From F23-B02 sp963625685 (GTDB lineage: Bacteria; Bacillota; Clostridia; Oscillospirales; Oscillospiraceae): a stretch of 64,000 nucleotides of DNA. This document shows, piece after piece, positions 42,022 through 50,718 of the stretch; position 1 is the first letter of the stretch, and each line of letters begins with the position of its first letter. The notes below the pieces were generated by a model, which was not told where the DNA came from, searched no databases, and saw only the letters and a program-made list of their open reading frames with translations. A program made the position numbers and the translations under genes. The DNA lies in assembly GCA_963625685.1 (NCBI GenBank), contig CAVFTR010000001.1, positions 1-64,000 on the forward strand. Reading direction: 5' to 3'.

Positions 42022-43218
42022 ATGAGAGACCTGAAGCATCTGATCTATTTTGAAAGCCTCCTGCGGGAGGCCAACAACGCGCTTGTAAAGCAGGCGTGCT
42101 CCGAGGGCAGGCTGGCGCTTGCCTACAACTGCTCTTACATACCCGAGCCGCTGCTCGATATCGAGGGCTGCTTCGGCGTGAGACTGCGCGCACCGGGCTG
42201 CGTAAACCCGGATCTTGCCACCTATTATATGACAAACCGCTCCTGCCCCTACTCAAAGAGCATACTCGAGCGGGCCTTTGAGGGCGGATACAATTTCATC
42301 TCGGCCCTCATCGGTCAGGAATGCTGCACCACCATGAACCGCATGGAGCAGTATTTTGAATACTGCGGGCTCATCCCCAACGAAAAATTCTTTACCGCCT
42401 GCATCGACATGCCGATAAAGAAGGGCGACTGGTACGCGGGCTACTTCCGCCGTCAGATCGAGAAGAAGATAATCGCTCCGATGCAGGAGACCTACGGCGT
42501 CGACTACTCCGAGGAAAAGCTCATGGACGCCATCGGGAGGCACAACGAGATATGCAGGCTTATCAGCGAGATCGGCAGCTACCGCAAGCTCGACGAGCCG
42601 ACCATCACAGGCTATGAGTTCCACATCATCCAGCTCGTCACGCTCGTGTGCCCGAAGGATCTCGTCGTCGACAAGCTGCGCGAGACGGCCGAGGAGCTCA
42701 GGACCCGCGAGCCGGACGAGAAGCCGGATTACAGGGCGAAGGTCATGCTCGTCGGAAGCGAGATAGACGACCCTGAGTTTACGAAGCTCGTCGAGATGTG
42801 CGGCGCGCGCGTCGTCGCCGACCGCTACTGCTTCGGCTCGCTGCCCGGCAGGGAGGAGATATCCGTCGCACCCGGACAGCATCCGCTCGACGCGCTGGCG
42901 GAGCACTATATGCGCATAAACGAGTGCCCCCGCGCAATGGGCACGGAAAATATCATTGCACGCAAGAGGTATCTCTACGATATCGCAAAGGAATACAAGG
43001 CCGACGGCATCATCCTTCAGAACATGAAGTTCTGCGAATACTGGGGCTATGAGCGCGCCATCGCCGCAAAGTGGCTGGCCGAGGGCCTGAACGTCCCGTC
43101 GGCGATACCCACCTGCCAGATAGAGCGCGACTACGCAAACGCGGCCACCGGTCAGCTCCGCACGAGATTTCAGGCCTTCGTCGAATCGCTTGAGATCAAA
43201 AAGCTTCAGGCCAATTGA
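42022..43218 (+). CDS. 2-hydroxyacyl-CoA dehydratase-like small subunit (copy 1)
   Basis: A 398-residue protein of the HgdB/BcrC/FldC family. Cys37, Cys75 (RSCPYSKS) and the later YCFGSLPGR Cys are candidate ligands of a [4Fe-4S] cluster. The C-terminal half (GSEIDDPEFTKLVEMCGARVVADRYC) is the second Rossmann-like lobe. True dehydratases remove water from 2-hydroxyacyl-CoA after ATP-driven electron injection by an HgdC-type activator; no activator gene is in the window. GGGGGA precedes ATG 42022. A close paralogue of exactly the same length is at 50719. Confidence 0.85.
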   Translation: MRDLKHLIYFESLLREANNALVKQACSEGRLALAYNCSYIPEPLLDIEGCFGVRLRAPGCVNPDLATYYMTNRSCPYSKSILERAFEGGYNFISALIGQECCTTMNRMEQYFEYCGLIPNEKFFTACIDMPIKKGDWYAGYFRRQIEKKIIAPMQETYGVDYSEEKLMDAIGRHNEICRLISEIGSYRKLDEPTITGYEFHIIQLVTLVCPKDLVVDKLRETAEELRTREPDEKPDYRAKVMLVGSEIDDPEFTKLVEMCGARVVADRYCFGSLPGREEISVAPGQHPLDALAEHYMRINECPRAMGTENIIARKRYLYDIAKEYKADGIILQNMKFCEYWGYERAIAAKWLAEGLNVPSAIPTCQIERDYANAATGQLRTRFQAFVESLEIKKLQAN

Positions 43219-43232
43219 GGAGGGGAACAGCT

Positions 43233-44843
43233 ATGTGGAAAAGAAAGATCAGCATCAAAGAGCAGTACGGCAGCCTTGAGCATTTCCTCAAGGGAGACGA
43301 GCCCTGCCATTACATAGGCCAGAGATACATAGAGGGCACGAACTTCTACGCCCGCCGTGAGTGGCGCGGCGTAAAGGACACGGCCTTTGCCTTTTACAAA
43401 TGGCTGTGCACCTGGGTCAAGATGGCGATATTCGTCATGCACGACCCCGTGCGCATAGCAAAGGCGTTCTGGAAATACCGCTGGCTGTCGGCGTATCTTG
43501 CCGCTCCCATGATGGTCGATAAATGGATAGAGGGCGACCGCGGCGAGGCGCTCAGGGCGGACCTCTACGCGCTCGACTGCATGATATCCGATTCGACCGA
43601 CACCCTGTGGAAGAGCCTGCGCGCAGACCGCAGACTCGGAAAAACGAAATGGACCGACGTAACGGTCGCCTTTGACTACACTCTGCCCAAGCATATAATC
43701 TTCGGCTTCCCGGGACATTATGCCATCAACATGCAGCAGCACGCGGCCTTCATGCTGCCGCTGATGCGCAAGCAGCTGGGCTGCTACTACGTCGATCAGG
43801 CCGTCGCCTGCGGCATCCCCGGCGATATGTGCACGCTGCCTCTGGTCGAGACCGGCGTCGCCGTCGAAAACGAGTACCCCGATATCGGAAACTGCTGGCT
43901 GACGACGAACAACCCCTGCGACGCCAATATGATGGACAACACCGCGATGTGGCGCGCGCTGTCCGGTGACGGCAAAAAGGCCGTGCATGCCTTCACATCG
44001 CCGCTCATGTACGACGACCCGACCACCAAGGAGCTCGGCATACACGAGGTGTATTCGGCCATCGAATTTCTCGAGCAGCAGTTCGGCGTTCCCTTCGACT
44101 GGGACGCCTTCATCGAGCATATCGAGGACACCAACGAATTTAACCGCGGCTCGTTAAACCGCTGGGATATCTACGCAAAGAGCGACAACGGCGCTCTCAA
44201 CTCCGTCGTTCAGGGCCTGTTCCGCATTTACTTCTATCAGCAGGGCGGCACAAAGTACTTCAAGAAGGCCAATAAGAAGATAAATAAGGTCTTTGAAAAG
44301 TGCGTGCGCAATAACATCCATCCGTTCCCGCTCGCGCGGCACCGTGCCCTGGCCTGGTCCTGCGGCTCTACCTACTACGCCCACGGCGTGCAGTGGCTGT
44401 ATAACTGCTGGGGCATCATGACGGTCATAAACATGGACTCGCTCACGGGCCACAACATCGTCGATACCGCCGACCGCGATACAATGATGAGCGACATTGC
44501 CGACTGGCACGCGAGAACGCCCATGCGCACACACACCGTCGGCGGCAACCGCCACCTCATGCAGATGTGGGAGACGGCCGAGAAGTTCAACTGCGACACC
44601 ATCATCATGTACGACGATATCGGCTGCAAGGGCATGGCCGGCGCTCAGGGCCTGCTCGAGGAGGAGTTCCACAAGCACCGCGACAGATTTAATATCATAT
44701 GGATGCCGCACTCACTTATGGACTGCCGCATAGTTCCCACGAACGAGGCGCGCAAGACAGTCAATCAGTACATGCAGAGCGTTATGCACGAAGAGCCCGT
44801 AGACCCGACCCTCGTCGACTTCGACGACGAAATGGGCTGGTAA
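43233..44843 (+). CDS. 2-hydroxyacyl-CoA dehydratase-like large subunit (copy 1)
   Basis: A 536-residue partner subunit. ATG 43233 follows GGAGGGGA. The N-terminal ~90 residues are extra to the usual fold and carry the motif REWRGVKDTAFAFYKW, shared with the second copy (REWRGLKDTLYDYSRW). The dehydratase fold follows (GIPGDMCTLPLVETGV near 195; MYDDIGCKGMAGAQGLLEEE near 465). Cys residues are spread through GDMC, PCD and GCK. With the small subunit it should form a heterodimer. Substrate unknown; possibly an amino-acid-derived hydroxyacyl-CoA, or another two-electron reduction. Confidence 0.82.
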   Translation: MWKRKISIKEQYGSLEHFLKGDEPCHYIGQRYIEGTNFYARREWRGVKDTAFAFYKWLCTWVKMAIFVMHDPVRIAKAFWKYRWLSAYLAAPMMVDKWIEGDRGEALRADLYALDCMISDSTDTLWKSLRADRRLGKTKWTDVTVAFDYTLPKHIIFGFPGHYAINMQQHAAFMLPLMRKQLGCYYVDQAVACGIPGDMCTLPLVETGVAVENEYPDIGNCWLTTNNPCDANMMDNTAMWRALSGDGKKAVHAFTSPLMYDDPTTKELGIHEVYSAIEFLEQQFGVPFDWDAFIEHIEDTNEFNRGSLNRWDIYAKSDNGALNSVVQGLFRIYFYQQGGTKYFKKANKKINKVFEKCVRNNIHPFPLARHRALAWSCGSTYYAHGVQWLYNCWGIMTVINMDSLTGHNIVDTADRDTMMSDIADWHARTPMRTHTVGGNRHLMQMWETAEKFNCDTIIMYDDIGCKGMAGAQGLLEEEFHKHRDRFNIIWMPHSLMDCRIVPTNEARKTVNQYMQSVMHEEPVDPTLVDFDDEMGW

Positions 44844-44858
44844 GAAAGGAGAAGCAGT

Positions 44859-45017
44859 ATGAAGATCATGGCTAAAATGATGGGCGTCGGCAGTCTTACG
44901 CTCGCGGCGCTCTTTGCGGTATATTACTTCAATCTCGATATGCGCCTTATGCGCAGCGTCATCGTGCCCTTCCTTGATAAGCACTATGACAGCGTAAAGC
45001 GCGAGCATCTGATCTGA
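44859..45017 (+). CDS. Tiny membrane protein of the dehydratase-like locus (copy 1)
   Basis: A 52-residue protein behind an AAAGGAG site, 15 bases after the large subunit. Residues about 8-26 are one membrane helix ending in YYFNLDMRLM. A protein with the same plan and the shared FNLDM motif follows the second dehydratase-like pair at 53510. The double occurrence argues for a real gene that anchors the enzyme at the membrane or assists it. Confidence 0.7.
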   Translation: MKIMAKMMGVGSLTLAALFAVYYFNLDMRLMRSVIVPFLDKHYDSVKREHLI

Positions 45018-45029
45018 GGAGGGAAGACA

Positions 45030-45302
45030 ATGAGCTATACAAATAACAATATCCTCCCGAGAGCGCTCTCCTACGAGGAGAAGGAAAACAGAAAAAAGGG
45101 CATATACGACAGCTTTGCAAACTATCTCGTCTACTGTCCGAAATGCAAATACGTCGTAAAGACCAATATGTATATCCAGCGCGCCGAGGCCTATATCGAC
45201 GAGCTGCACGGGCGCGGCGCGGTCTGCCCCAAATGCGGCGAGAAGGCCTGGACGCTCGGCTACCCGCTCGGGACGCTCACCGGCTTTGTCAGGTTCTCGT
45301 GA
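45030..45302 (+). CDS. Small zinc-ribbon protein of the dehydratase-like locus
   Basis: A 90-residue soluble protein with two CPKC pairs (about 36-39 and 70-73) 34 residues apart, a zinc-ribbon or rubredoxin-like metal site. GAGGAGG precedes the ATG. It is the fourth gene of copy 1 and has no counterpart in copy 2. It could be an electron carrier or assembly factor; nothing in the sequence decides this. Confidence 0.75.
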   Translation: MSYTNNNILPRALSYEEKENRKKGIYDSFANYLVYCPKCKYVVKTNMYIQRAEAYIDELHGRGAVCPKCGEKAWTLGYPLGTLTGFVRFS

Positions 45303-45336
45303 AACAGGTCGAAATATAAAAAATTCAAAGCATCCT

Positions 45337-45402
45337 ATTGTAGATAACGCCGAAAAAGCTGTAGGCGCTGGACTTTGACAGTAAAGTGCTTTATATTATA
45401 GT
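45337..45402 (+). promoter_or_regulatory. Promoter with a 42-base upstream element shared by the two nucleotidase genes
   Basis: TTGACA (45375-45380), 16 bases, TATAGT (45397-45402). The 42 bases ending inside the -35 (45337-45378) recur with one mismatch at 47987-48028 before the second nucleotidase gene. The element is a likely binding site for a common regulator. Confidence 0.65.
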
Positions 45403-45462
45403 ACAGATCGGCGGCCTGACCGCTCGAGAAATAGAAAAACAAAAGAAAAGGAGAACATTTGA

Positions 45463-47886
45463 ATGAAGAAAAGACTCTCGCAGCTTCTTGCATTCATGCT
45501 CGTGCTGTGCATGTGCATAAGTCTTATGCCCGCGGCCTTTGCCGACGGGGATGAGGCCGCAGCCGACAGCGCGCAGGATACCTCCGCGGCAGAGGATACC
45601 TACAGCTTTGCTGTTTTATCCACGACCGACATGCACGGAAGATCCACGGCAAACGACGTTTCGACGCAGAAGGAGGACTTAAACTCCATGCTCAGAGTGG
45701 CCTCAGCGGTCGCAAAGGAGCGCGCCGAGTACGGCGATGAGAACACCATACTCATCGATAACGGCGACACTATCCAGGGCACCCTCGTCGCGCAGTATGC
45801 AATCACGCAGAATGCCGGCAAGGAAAACCCCATGCTCACGGCCATGAAATACATAGACTACGACGTATGGGGAATGGGCAACCATGAGTTCAACTTCACG
45901 CCCGAGCAGAGAGACGTTCAGACCAGACTGGCAGACGAGGCCGGGATAGCGGTCCTCAGCGCAAACCTCACGCTCCTCAAGGACGGCAAGAACTTCCGCG
46001 GAGAGGATACTGCGGCGGGAAGCTCCTACTACGACCCCTATGTCGTCAAGACCCTCGACGCAGGCAACGGACGCACTGTGCGCGTTGCGATAATAGGCAT
46101 AGGCAACGCCGCAAACGCTACCTGGGACCTGGCTACCAATTACCCCAATCTCCAGTTCAGCAGCCTTGACAATCCCAACGGCGAGCTCGAAAACGAGATC
46201 AACAAGTGGACAAAGAAGATAACAGACGAGGATCTTGCCGATATCATCGTTGTCGCAGCCCACTCGGGCAGGGGCGGCAATGACGGCTACGTTCTCGAAT
46301 CCCAGGCCTATACCGGCGCGGCGAAGTCGCACGGCGTTGATCTTCTTATTTACGGCCACGATCACAGGGCCAATATCGAGAAGGTCAAAAACGCAGACGG
46401 CGAGGAGATATACATAGTAAACGGCGGCGGCACGACGCTTACGAAAAATGTTTTTACCGTGAGCTTTGACGAGCAGGGCAAGGTCTCCGGCTTCACCGTC
46501 AGCGCCGATTCCGTAAAGCTCAGCGAGCAGGAGCCCGACCAGGTCCTCGCGGAGAAGCTTCAGCCCTGGTACGACGACACCTATGCATGGGCGTCCGCGC
46601 CTCTCGGCAAATTCGATAACGGCTGGGACGCAGTCAGCTCCGAGGCGGAGGGAAAGACCAATAACGACATGGTGCTCAGCCAGACCCAGCTGTCGAGCTT
46701 CATCCACAAGGCGCAGATATGGGCCTCGTGGCAGAGCTATGAGGACAAGGGCATAGAGGGCGCTGTCGTCTCCATCGCCTCGCCCGTGTTCGGCACGGCG
46801 AGCGGCGGCGTTCTGAGCTTCGTTCCGTCCGACGGAGCCGGCGTCTCCACACTGGAGCTTGCAAAGCTCTACCGTTACTCCAACAACCTGCTCTGCGCGG
46901 TCGATATGACGCCGCAGCAGCTTTACAACTGGATGAGCACCGTAGCGGACATGTACGCGATCAAGGACGGCAAGCCCGCGGTCGCCGACGGCGTGTCCAT
47001 ATTCGGGCTTGACACCTTCTACGGCGTAGACTACACCTTCGACCTTACAAAGCCCGCGGGCGAGCGCGTCGTTTCCGCGTCGATAAACGGCGTCGACCTT
47101 CTGAAAATGGAAGGCAAGATCCGCGTTGCCCTCAACTCCTACCGTCTGTCCGGCGGCTATGGCTTCCTTGAGGCGACGGGCCTGACCGAAAATGACTGCT
47201 GCTGGACGGCAAGCCAGTACCTGGGCGCCGACCGCGCGCCTGTTCCTACGCTGATAGGCGAGTATGTCGCCCATATGGGCACGGTCTCTCCCGCAGACAA
47301 GGTCTCCCACGGCAGCGATTCAAAATGGACTCTGCTTACGGAGTCAAAGAGCTTTGAAAATCCGTTTGAGGACGTATCGGAGAGCGACTGGTACTATGCC
47401 AGCGTTATGGAGCTTGCGCAGAAGGGCTATGTAAACGGCGTGAGCGAGAAGAGCTTCGCCCCGGCGGCAGACTGCACCCGCGCCGAGGCGGTGACGGTGC
47501 TGTGGCGCGCAGCGGGCAGCCCGGAGCCCAGCGCAGCGGGCAGCAGCTTCAGCGACGTGAAGGCCGGCAGCTACTACGAGAAGGCGGTCCTGTGGGCAGC
47601 AGAGAACAAGATCACCCTCGGCACCTCGGAGACAAGCTTCAGCCCCGACGAGAGCTGCACGCGCGCGCAGATCGTGACGATGCTCTGGCGTGCAAACGGC
47701 TCCGAGGAGGTCAGGACCTGGTGCGACTTCACGGATGTCGGGCAGTTTGACTGCTACTACGCAATGTCCGTGTCCTGGGCGGTCGAAAAGGGCGTCACCC
47801 TCGGTACCTCGGAGACCACCTTCAGCCCCGACGACAGCTGCACGCGCGCACAGCTTGCGGCGTTCGTCGCAAGAGCCGAAAAATAA
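45463..47886 (+). CDS. SLH-anchored 5'-nucleotidase/2',3'-cyclic phosphodiesterase family protein (first)
   Basis: An 807-residue surface enzyme. Residues 1-27 are a signal peptide (ends AFA-DG). About 48-345 form the calcineurin-like metallophosphatase domain (TTDMHG near 53, DNGDTIQG near 100, GNHEFNF near 139, YGHDHR near 297). About 370-615 is the 5'-nucleotidase C-terminal domain. Three SLH repeats from about 632 bind cell-wall polymer. It likely releases nucleosides and phosphate from extracellular nucleotides. The AAAGGAGA site precedes ATG 45463. Confidence 0.92.
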   Translation: MKKRLSQLLAFMLVLCMCISLMPAAFADGDEAAADSAQDTSAAEDTYSFAVLSTTDMHGRSTANDVSTQKEDLNSMLRVASAVAKERAEYGDENTILIDNGDTIQGTLVAQYAITQNAGKENPMLTAMKYIDYDVWGMGNHEFNFTPEQRDVQTRLADEAGIAVLSANLTLLKDGKNFRGEDTAAGSSYYDPYVVKTLDAGNGRTVRVAIIGIGNAANATWDLATNYPNLQFSSLDNPNGELENEINKWTKKITDEDLADIIVVAAHSGRGGNDGYVLESQAYTGAAKSHGVDLLIYGHDHRANIEKVKNADGEEIYIVNGGGTTLTKNVFTVSFDEQGKVSGFTVSADSVKLSEQEPDQVLAEKLQPWYDDTYAWASAPLGKFDNGWDAVSSEAEGKTNNDMVLSQTQLSSFIHKAQIWASWQSYEDKGIEGAVVSIASPVFGTASGGVLSFVPSDGAGVSTLELAKLYRYSNNLLCAVDMTPQQLYNWMSTVADMYAIKDGKPAVADGVSIFGLDTFYGVDYTFDLTKPAGERVVSASINGVDLLKMEGKIRVALNSYRLSGGYGFLEATGLTENDCCWTASQYLGADRAPVPTLIGEYVAHMGTVSPADKVSHGSDSKWTLLTESKSFENPFEDVSESDWYYASVMELAQKGYVNGVSEKSFAPAADCTRAEAVTVLWRAAGSPEPSAAGSSFSDVKAGSYYEKAVLWAAENKITLGTSETSFSPDESCTRAQIVTMLWRANGSEEVRTWCDFTDVGQFDCYYAMSVSWAVEKGVTLGTSETTFSPDDSCTRAQLAAFVARAEK

Positions 47887-47906
47887 TTAAAAGCATATAT
47901 CCCGTC

Positions 47907-47941
47907 ATCCCGGCGGCGCTTCTGCGCCGCCGGGATTTTCA
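47907..47941 (+). terminator. Terminator of the first nucleotidase gene
   Basis: A 13-bp GC-rich stem (ATCCCGGCGGCGC / GCGCCGCCGGGAT) with loop TTCT is followed by TTTC. Nearly the same hairpin ends the second nucleotidase gene. Confidence 0.85.
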
Positions 47942-47986
47942 AGCTTTTGTGAAGAAAGGTGAAATCCGAAAAAAATGAAGCATATA

Positions 47987-48030
47987 ATTGTAGATAACGC
48001 CGAAAAAGCTGTAGACGCTGGACTTTGATA
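47987..48030 (+). promoter_or_regulatory. Second copy of the shared upstream element
   Basis: Positions 47987-48028 match 45337-45378 with a single G/A difference, and end in TTGATA (48025-48030), a candidate -35. The -10 is less clear than in the first copy. The leader up to the ribosome site is otherwise different. Confidence 0.6.
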
Positions 48031-48102
48031 CGGAATTGTTTTATATTTGAGCCGAGAGGACGGCTTTGCCGCTCAAAAAAATTGAAAAAGGAGACCATTT
48101 GA

Positions 48103-50439
48103 ATGAAGAAAAGACTGCCGCGCCTGCTCGCATTCGTGCTCGTGCTGTGCATGTGCATGAGCCTGATGCCCGCAGCATTTGCGGATGACAATGAGGTGGA
48201 GATACTCTTCCTCGACACCTCGGATGTTCACGGACAGCAGTTTGCAACGGACTATACCAAGGACCGGGAACAGTCCGGAAAGCATTATCAGTCCATGACC
48301 CGTGTTGCGACCTATATTAAGCAGCAGCGCGCCCAGTACGAAAACGTGTTCCTGAGCGATTCCGGCGACACTATCCAGGGCACCCCTCTTACCTATTACT
48401 ACTCCTTCATGAAGCAGGACGCGCAGGACCCCGCGATGAAGGTCATGCGCATGCTCGACTATGACATGTGGGTAGTCGGCAACCATGAGTTCAACTACGG
48501 CCTGGATATCCTCCATAGGCAGCTGGACTATCTCACCTCCGAGTCAACCGAGACCGAGTCCCAGGTCGGAGTTTCCATGGCAAACTATCTTGACGCGGCC
48601 AGCAACAGCGCGGAAAGCAAGGACTGGAAGACCTGGAACGGCTATGCGCCCTATGTCATCAAGGACTTTGACGGCGTAAAGGTCGCCGTCATGGGCATCG
48701 GCAACCCCAACATCTTAAACTGGGACGTTCCGGAGCACTGGGAGGGCATATACTTTGCCGGCGTCATCGAGACCTATAAGCACTACGAAAAGGAGATGCA
48801 GGAGCAGGCCGACCTCATCGTTCTCGTCAGCCACAGCGGCATAGACGGCGACCCCGCGCTCTCCGATTTCGTCCGTGAGCTCGTCTCCACGACCGACAGC
48901 ATCGACCTCGTTTTCTCCGGCCATGAGCACCGCAACGGCGTTACCAAAATCGCCAATACCGACGGCAGGGAGATCCCCGTTATTTCCCCGAGCACCAAGG
49001 CGGCAGCGGTAGGCCGCGCGCTTTTCACCTACAATAAGACCACCGGCGAGTACACCGTCGATGCACAGAGCGTTCCGATGACGGAAAACAGGACCGCGCT
49101 CTACGAACCCGACGCCGAGCTCGTCGCGGCGCTTCAGCCCTATGAGGACGCGACCTGGAAGGATTACATGCTCGAGAGCATCGGCACGGCAGACGGCGAC
49201 TTCACGGCAAGCGGCCTCGGCACAGCTCCCTCGGCCTTCGTCGACCTCGTCAATCAGGTCCAGATATGGGGCGCATATGACCGCGGCGGCGTGAACACGC
49301 CCGACGACAAGAGCGACGATACGCCCGCGCAGCTTTCCATCACAGCGCCGCTTACCTCGGGCAGCGCGGAGAACCTCATACCCAAGGGCGAGATAGTGCT
49401 CGGCGACATGTTCAGCCTTTACCGCTACGAAAACTGGTTTTATCAGATAACGATGAGCGGCAAGGAGATCCGCACCTGGCTTGAATGCTCCGCATCCAAG
49501 GTCGTGACAAACGACGACGGCTCCTACGGCATCAGCGGCGGCCTGACCTATTACGACGTCATCTACGGCGACGGCTTCAGCTACGTCATCGACCCGAGCG
49601 CGCCCGACGGCAGCCGCATCTCCTCAATGACCTATAACGGCAGGGAGGTACAGGACGATGACAGCTTCACCGTTGTCATCAATAACTACCGCTTCAACGG
49701 CGGCGGCAATTACATCAGCTACATCAACGATCACGGCTGCAGCTTCACTCCCAACGACGAGAGCCGCGTTATCTACTCGACCCAGTACGACATGATCCAG
49801 GGCGAGGACAAGGGCCAGGCCCGCAACCTGCTTGCCGATTACATCCAGGAGCAGGGGACCATCACCCCGGAGATAAAGTCCACCTGGAAGATCGAGGCCA
49901 GGAGCTTTGAAAATCCGTTTGAGGACGTATCGGAGAGCGACTGGTACTATGCCAGCGTTATGGAGCTTGCGCAGAAGGGCTATGTAAACGGCGTGAGCGA
50001 GAAGAGCTTCGCCCCGGCGGCAGACTGCACCCGCGCCGAGGCGGTGACGGTGCTGTGGCGCGCAGCGGGCAGCCCGGAGCCCAGCGCAGCGGGCAGCAGC
50101 TTCAGCGACGTGAAGGCCGGCAGCTACTACGAGAAGGCGGTCCTGTGGGCAGCAGAGAACAAGATCACCCTCGGCACCTCGGAGACAAGCTTCAGCCCCG
50201 ACGAGAGCTGCACGCGCGCGCAGATCGTGACGATGCTCTGGCGTGCAAACGGCTCCGAGGAGGTCAGGACCTGGTGCGACTTCACGGATGTCGGGCAGTT
50301 TGACTGCTACTACGCAATGTCCGTGTCCTGGGCGGTCGAAAAGGGCGTCACCCTCGGTACCTCGGAGACCACCTTCAGCCCCGACGAGAGCTGCACGCGC
50401 GCACAGCTTGCGGCGTTCGTCGCAAGAGCCGAAAAATAA
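48103..50439 (+). CDS. SLH-anchored 5'-nucleotidase/2',3'-cyclic phosphodiesterase family protein (second)
   Basis: A 778-residue paralogue of the preceding gene, with signal peptide (1-27), metallophosphatase domain (DTSDVHG near 36, SGDTIQG near 88, GNHEFNY near 126, GHEHRN near 273) and nucleotidase C-terminal domain. The catalytic part is clearly diverged from the first copy, but from about residue 600 on the three SLH repeats are almost identical at DNA level. The two enzymes may split substrates while sharing an anchor. Confidence 0.92.
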   Translation: MKKRLPRLLAFVLVLCMCMSLMPAAFADDNEVEILFLDTSDVHGQQFATDYTKDREQSGKHYQSMTRVATYIKQQRAQYENVFLSDSGDTIQGTPLTYYYSFMKQDAQDPAMKVMRMLDYDMWVVGNHEFNYGLDILHRQLDYLTSESTETESQVGVSMANYLDAASNSAESKDWKTWNGYAPYVIKDFDGVKVAVMGIGNPNILNWDVPEHWEGIYFAGVIETYKHYEKEMQEQADLIVLVSHSGIDGDPALSDFVRELVSTTDSIDLVFSGHEHRNGVTKIANTDGREIPVISPSTKAAAVGRALFTYNKTTGEYTVDAQSVPMTENRTALYEPDAELVAALQPYEDATWKDYMLESIGTADGDFTASGLGTAPSAFVDLVNQVQIWGAYDRGGVNTPDDKSDDTPAQLSITAPLTSGSAENLIPKGEIVLGDMFSLYRYENWFYQITMSGKEIRTWLECSASKVVTNDDGSYGISGGLTYYDVIYGDGFSYVIDPSAPDGSRISSMTYNGREVQDDDSFTVVINNYRFNGGGNYISYINDHGCSFTPNDESRVIYSTQYDMIQGEDKGQARNLLADYIQEQGTITPEIKSTWKIEARSFENPFEDVSESDWYYASVMELAQKGYVNGVSEKSFAPAADCTRAEAVTVLWRAAGSPEPSAAGSSFSDVKAGSYYEKAVLWAAENKITLGTSETSFSPDESCTRAQIVTMLWRANGSEEVRTWCDFTDVGQFDCYYAMSVSWAVEKGVTLGTSETTFSPDESCTRAQLAAFVARAEK
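49901..50439 (+). repeat. SLH-coding segment nearly identical to 47348-47886
   Basis: The last ~540 bases of the two nucleotidase genes (47348-47886 and 49901-50439) appear to differ by a single base (GACGACAGC versus GACGAGAGC), whereas the upstream catalytic parts are diverged. This points to recent gene conversion or duplication of the anchor module. Confidence 0.85.
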
Positions 50440-50458
50440 CAAAACGCATATATCCGTC

Positions 50459-50493
50459 ATCCCGGCGGCGCAGAAGCGCCGCCGGGATTTTTG
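50459..50493 (+). terminator. Terminator of the second nucleotidase gene
   Basis: ATCCCGGCGGCGC / GCGCCGCCGGGAT with loop AGAA and five T, the sibling of the hairpin at 47907. The following 200 bases up to 50700 are AT-rich and hold the promoter of the next gene but no visible gene. Confidence 0.88.
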
Positions 50494-50718
50494 CACCTTT
50501 TTATAGAACTTCAAAAATATGAGATTATACAAAACCACAAATTCCATATACACTCTGCGGCTAAATGTCGTGATAATATACAAAAATCCATGAGATTAAT
50601 ATACAAAACAGAGAATGTGCATAAATATATTGAAATAAAATGTATCAAATGCTAAAATATTAACACGAAGATCCTCAGGGAAGGGATCGGAGAATACATG
50701 AAATGGGGGAGTTTAAAA

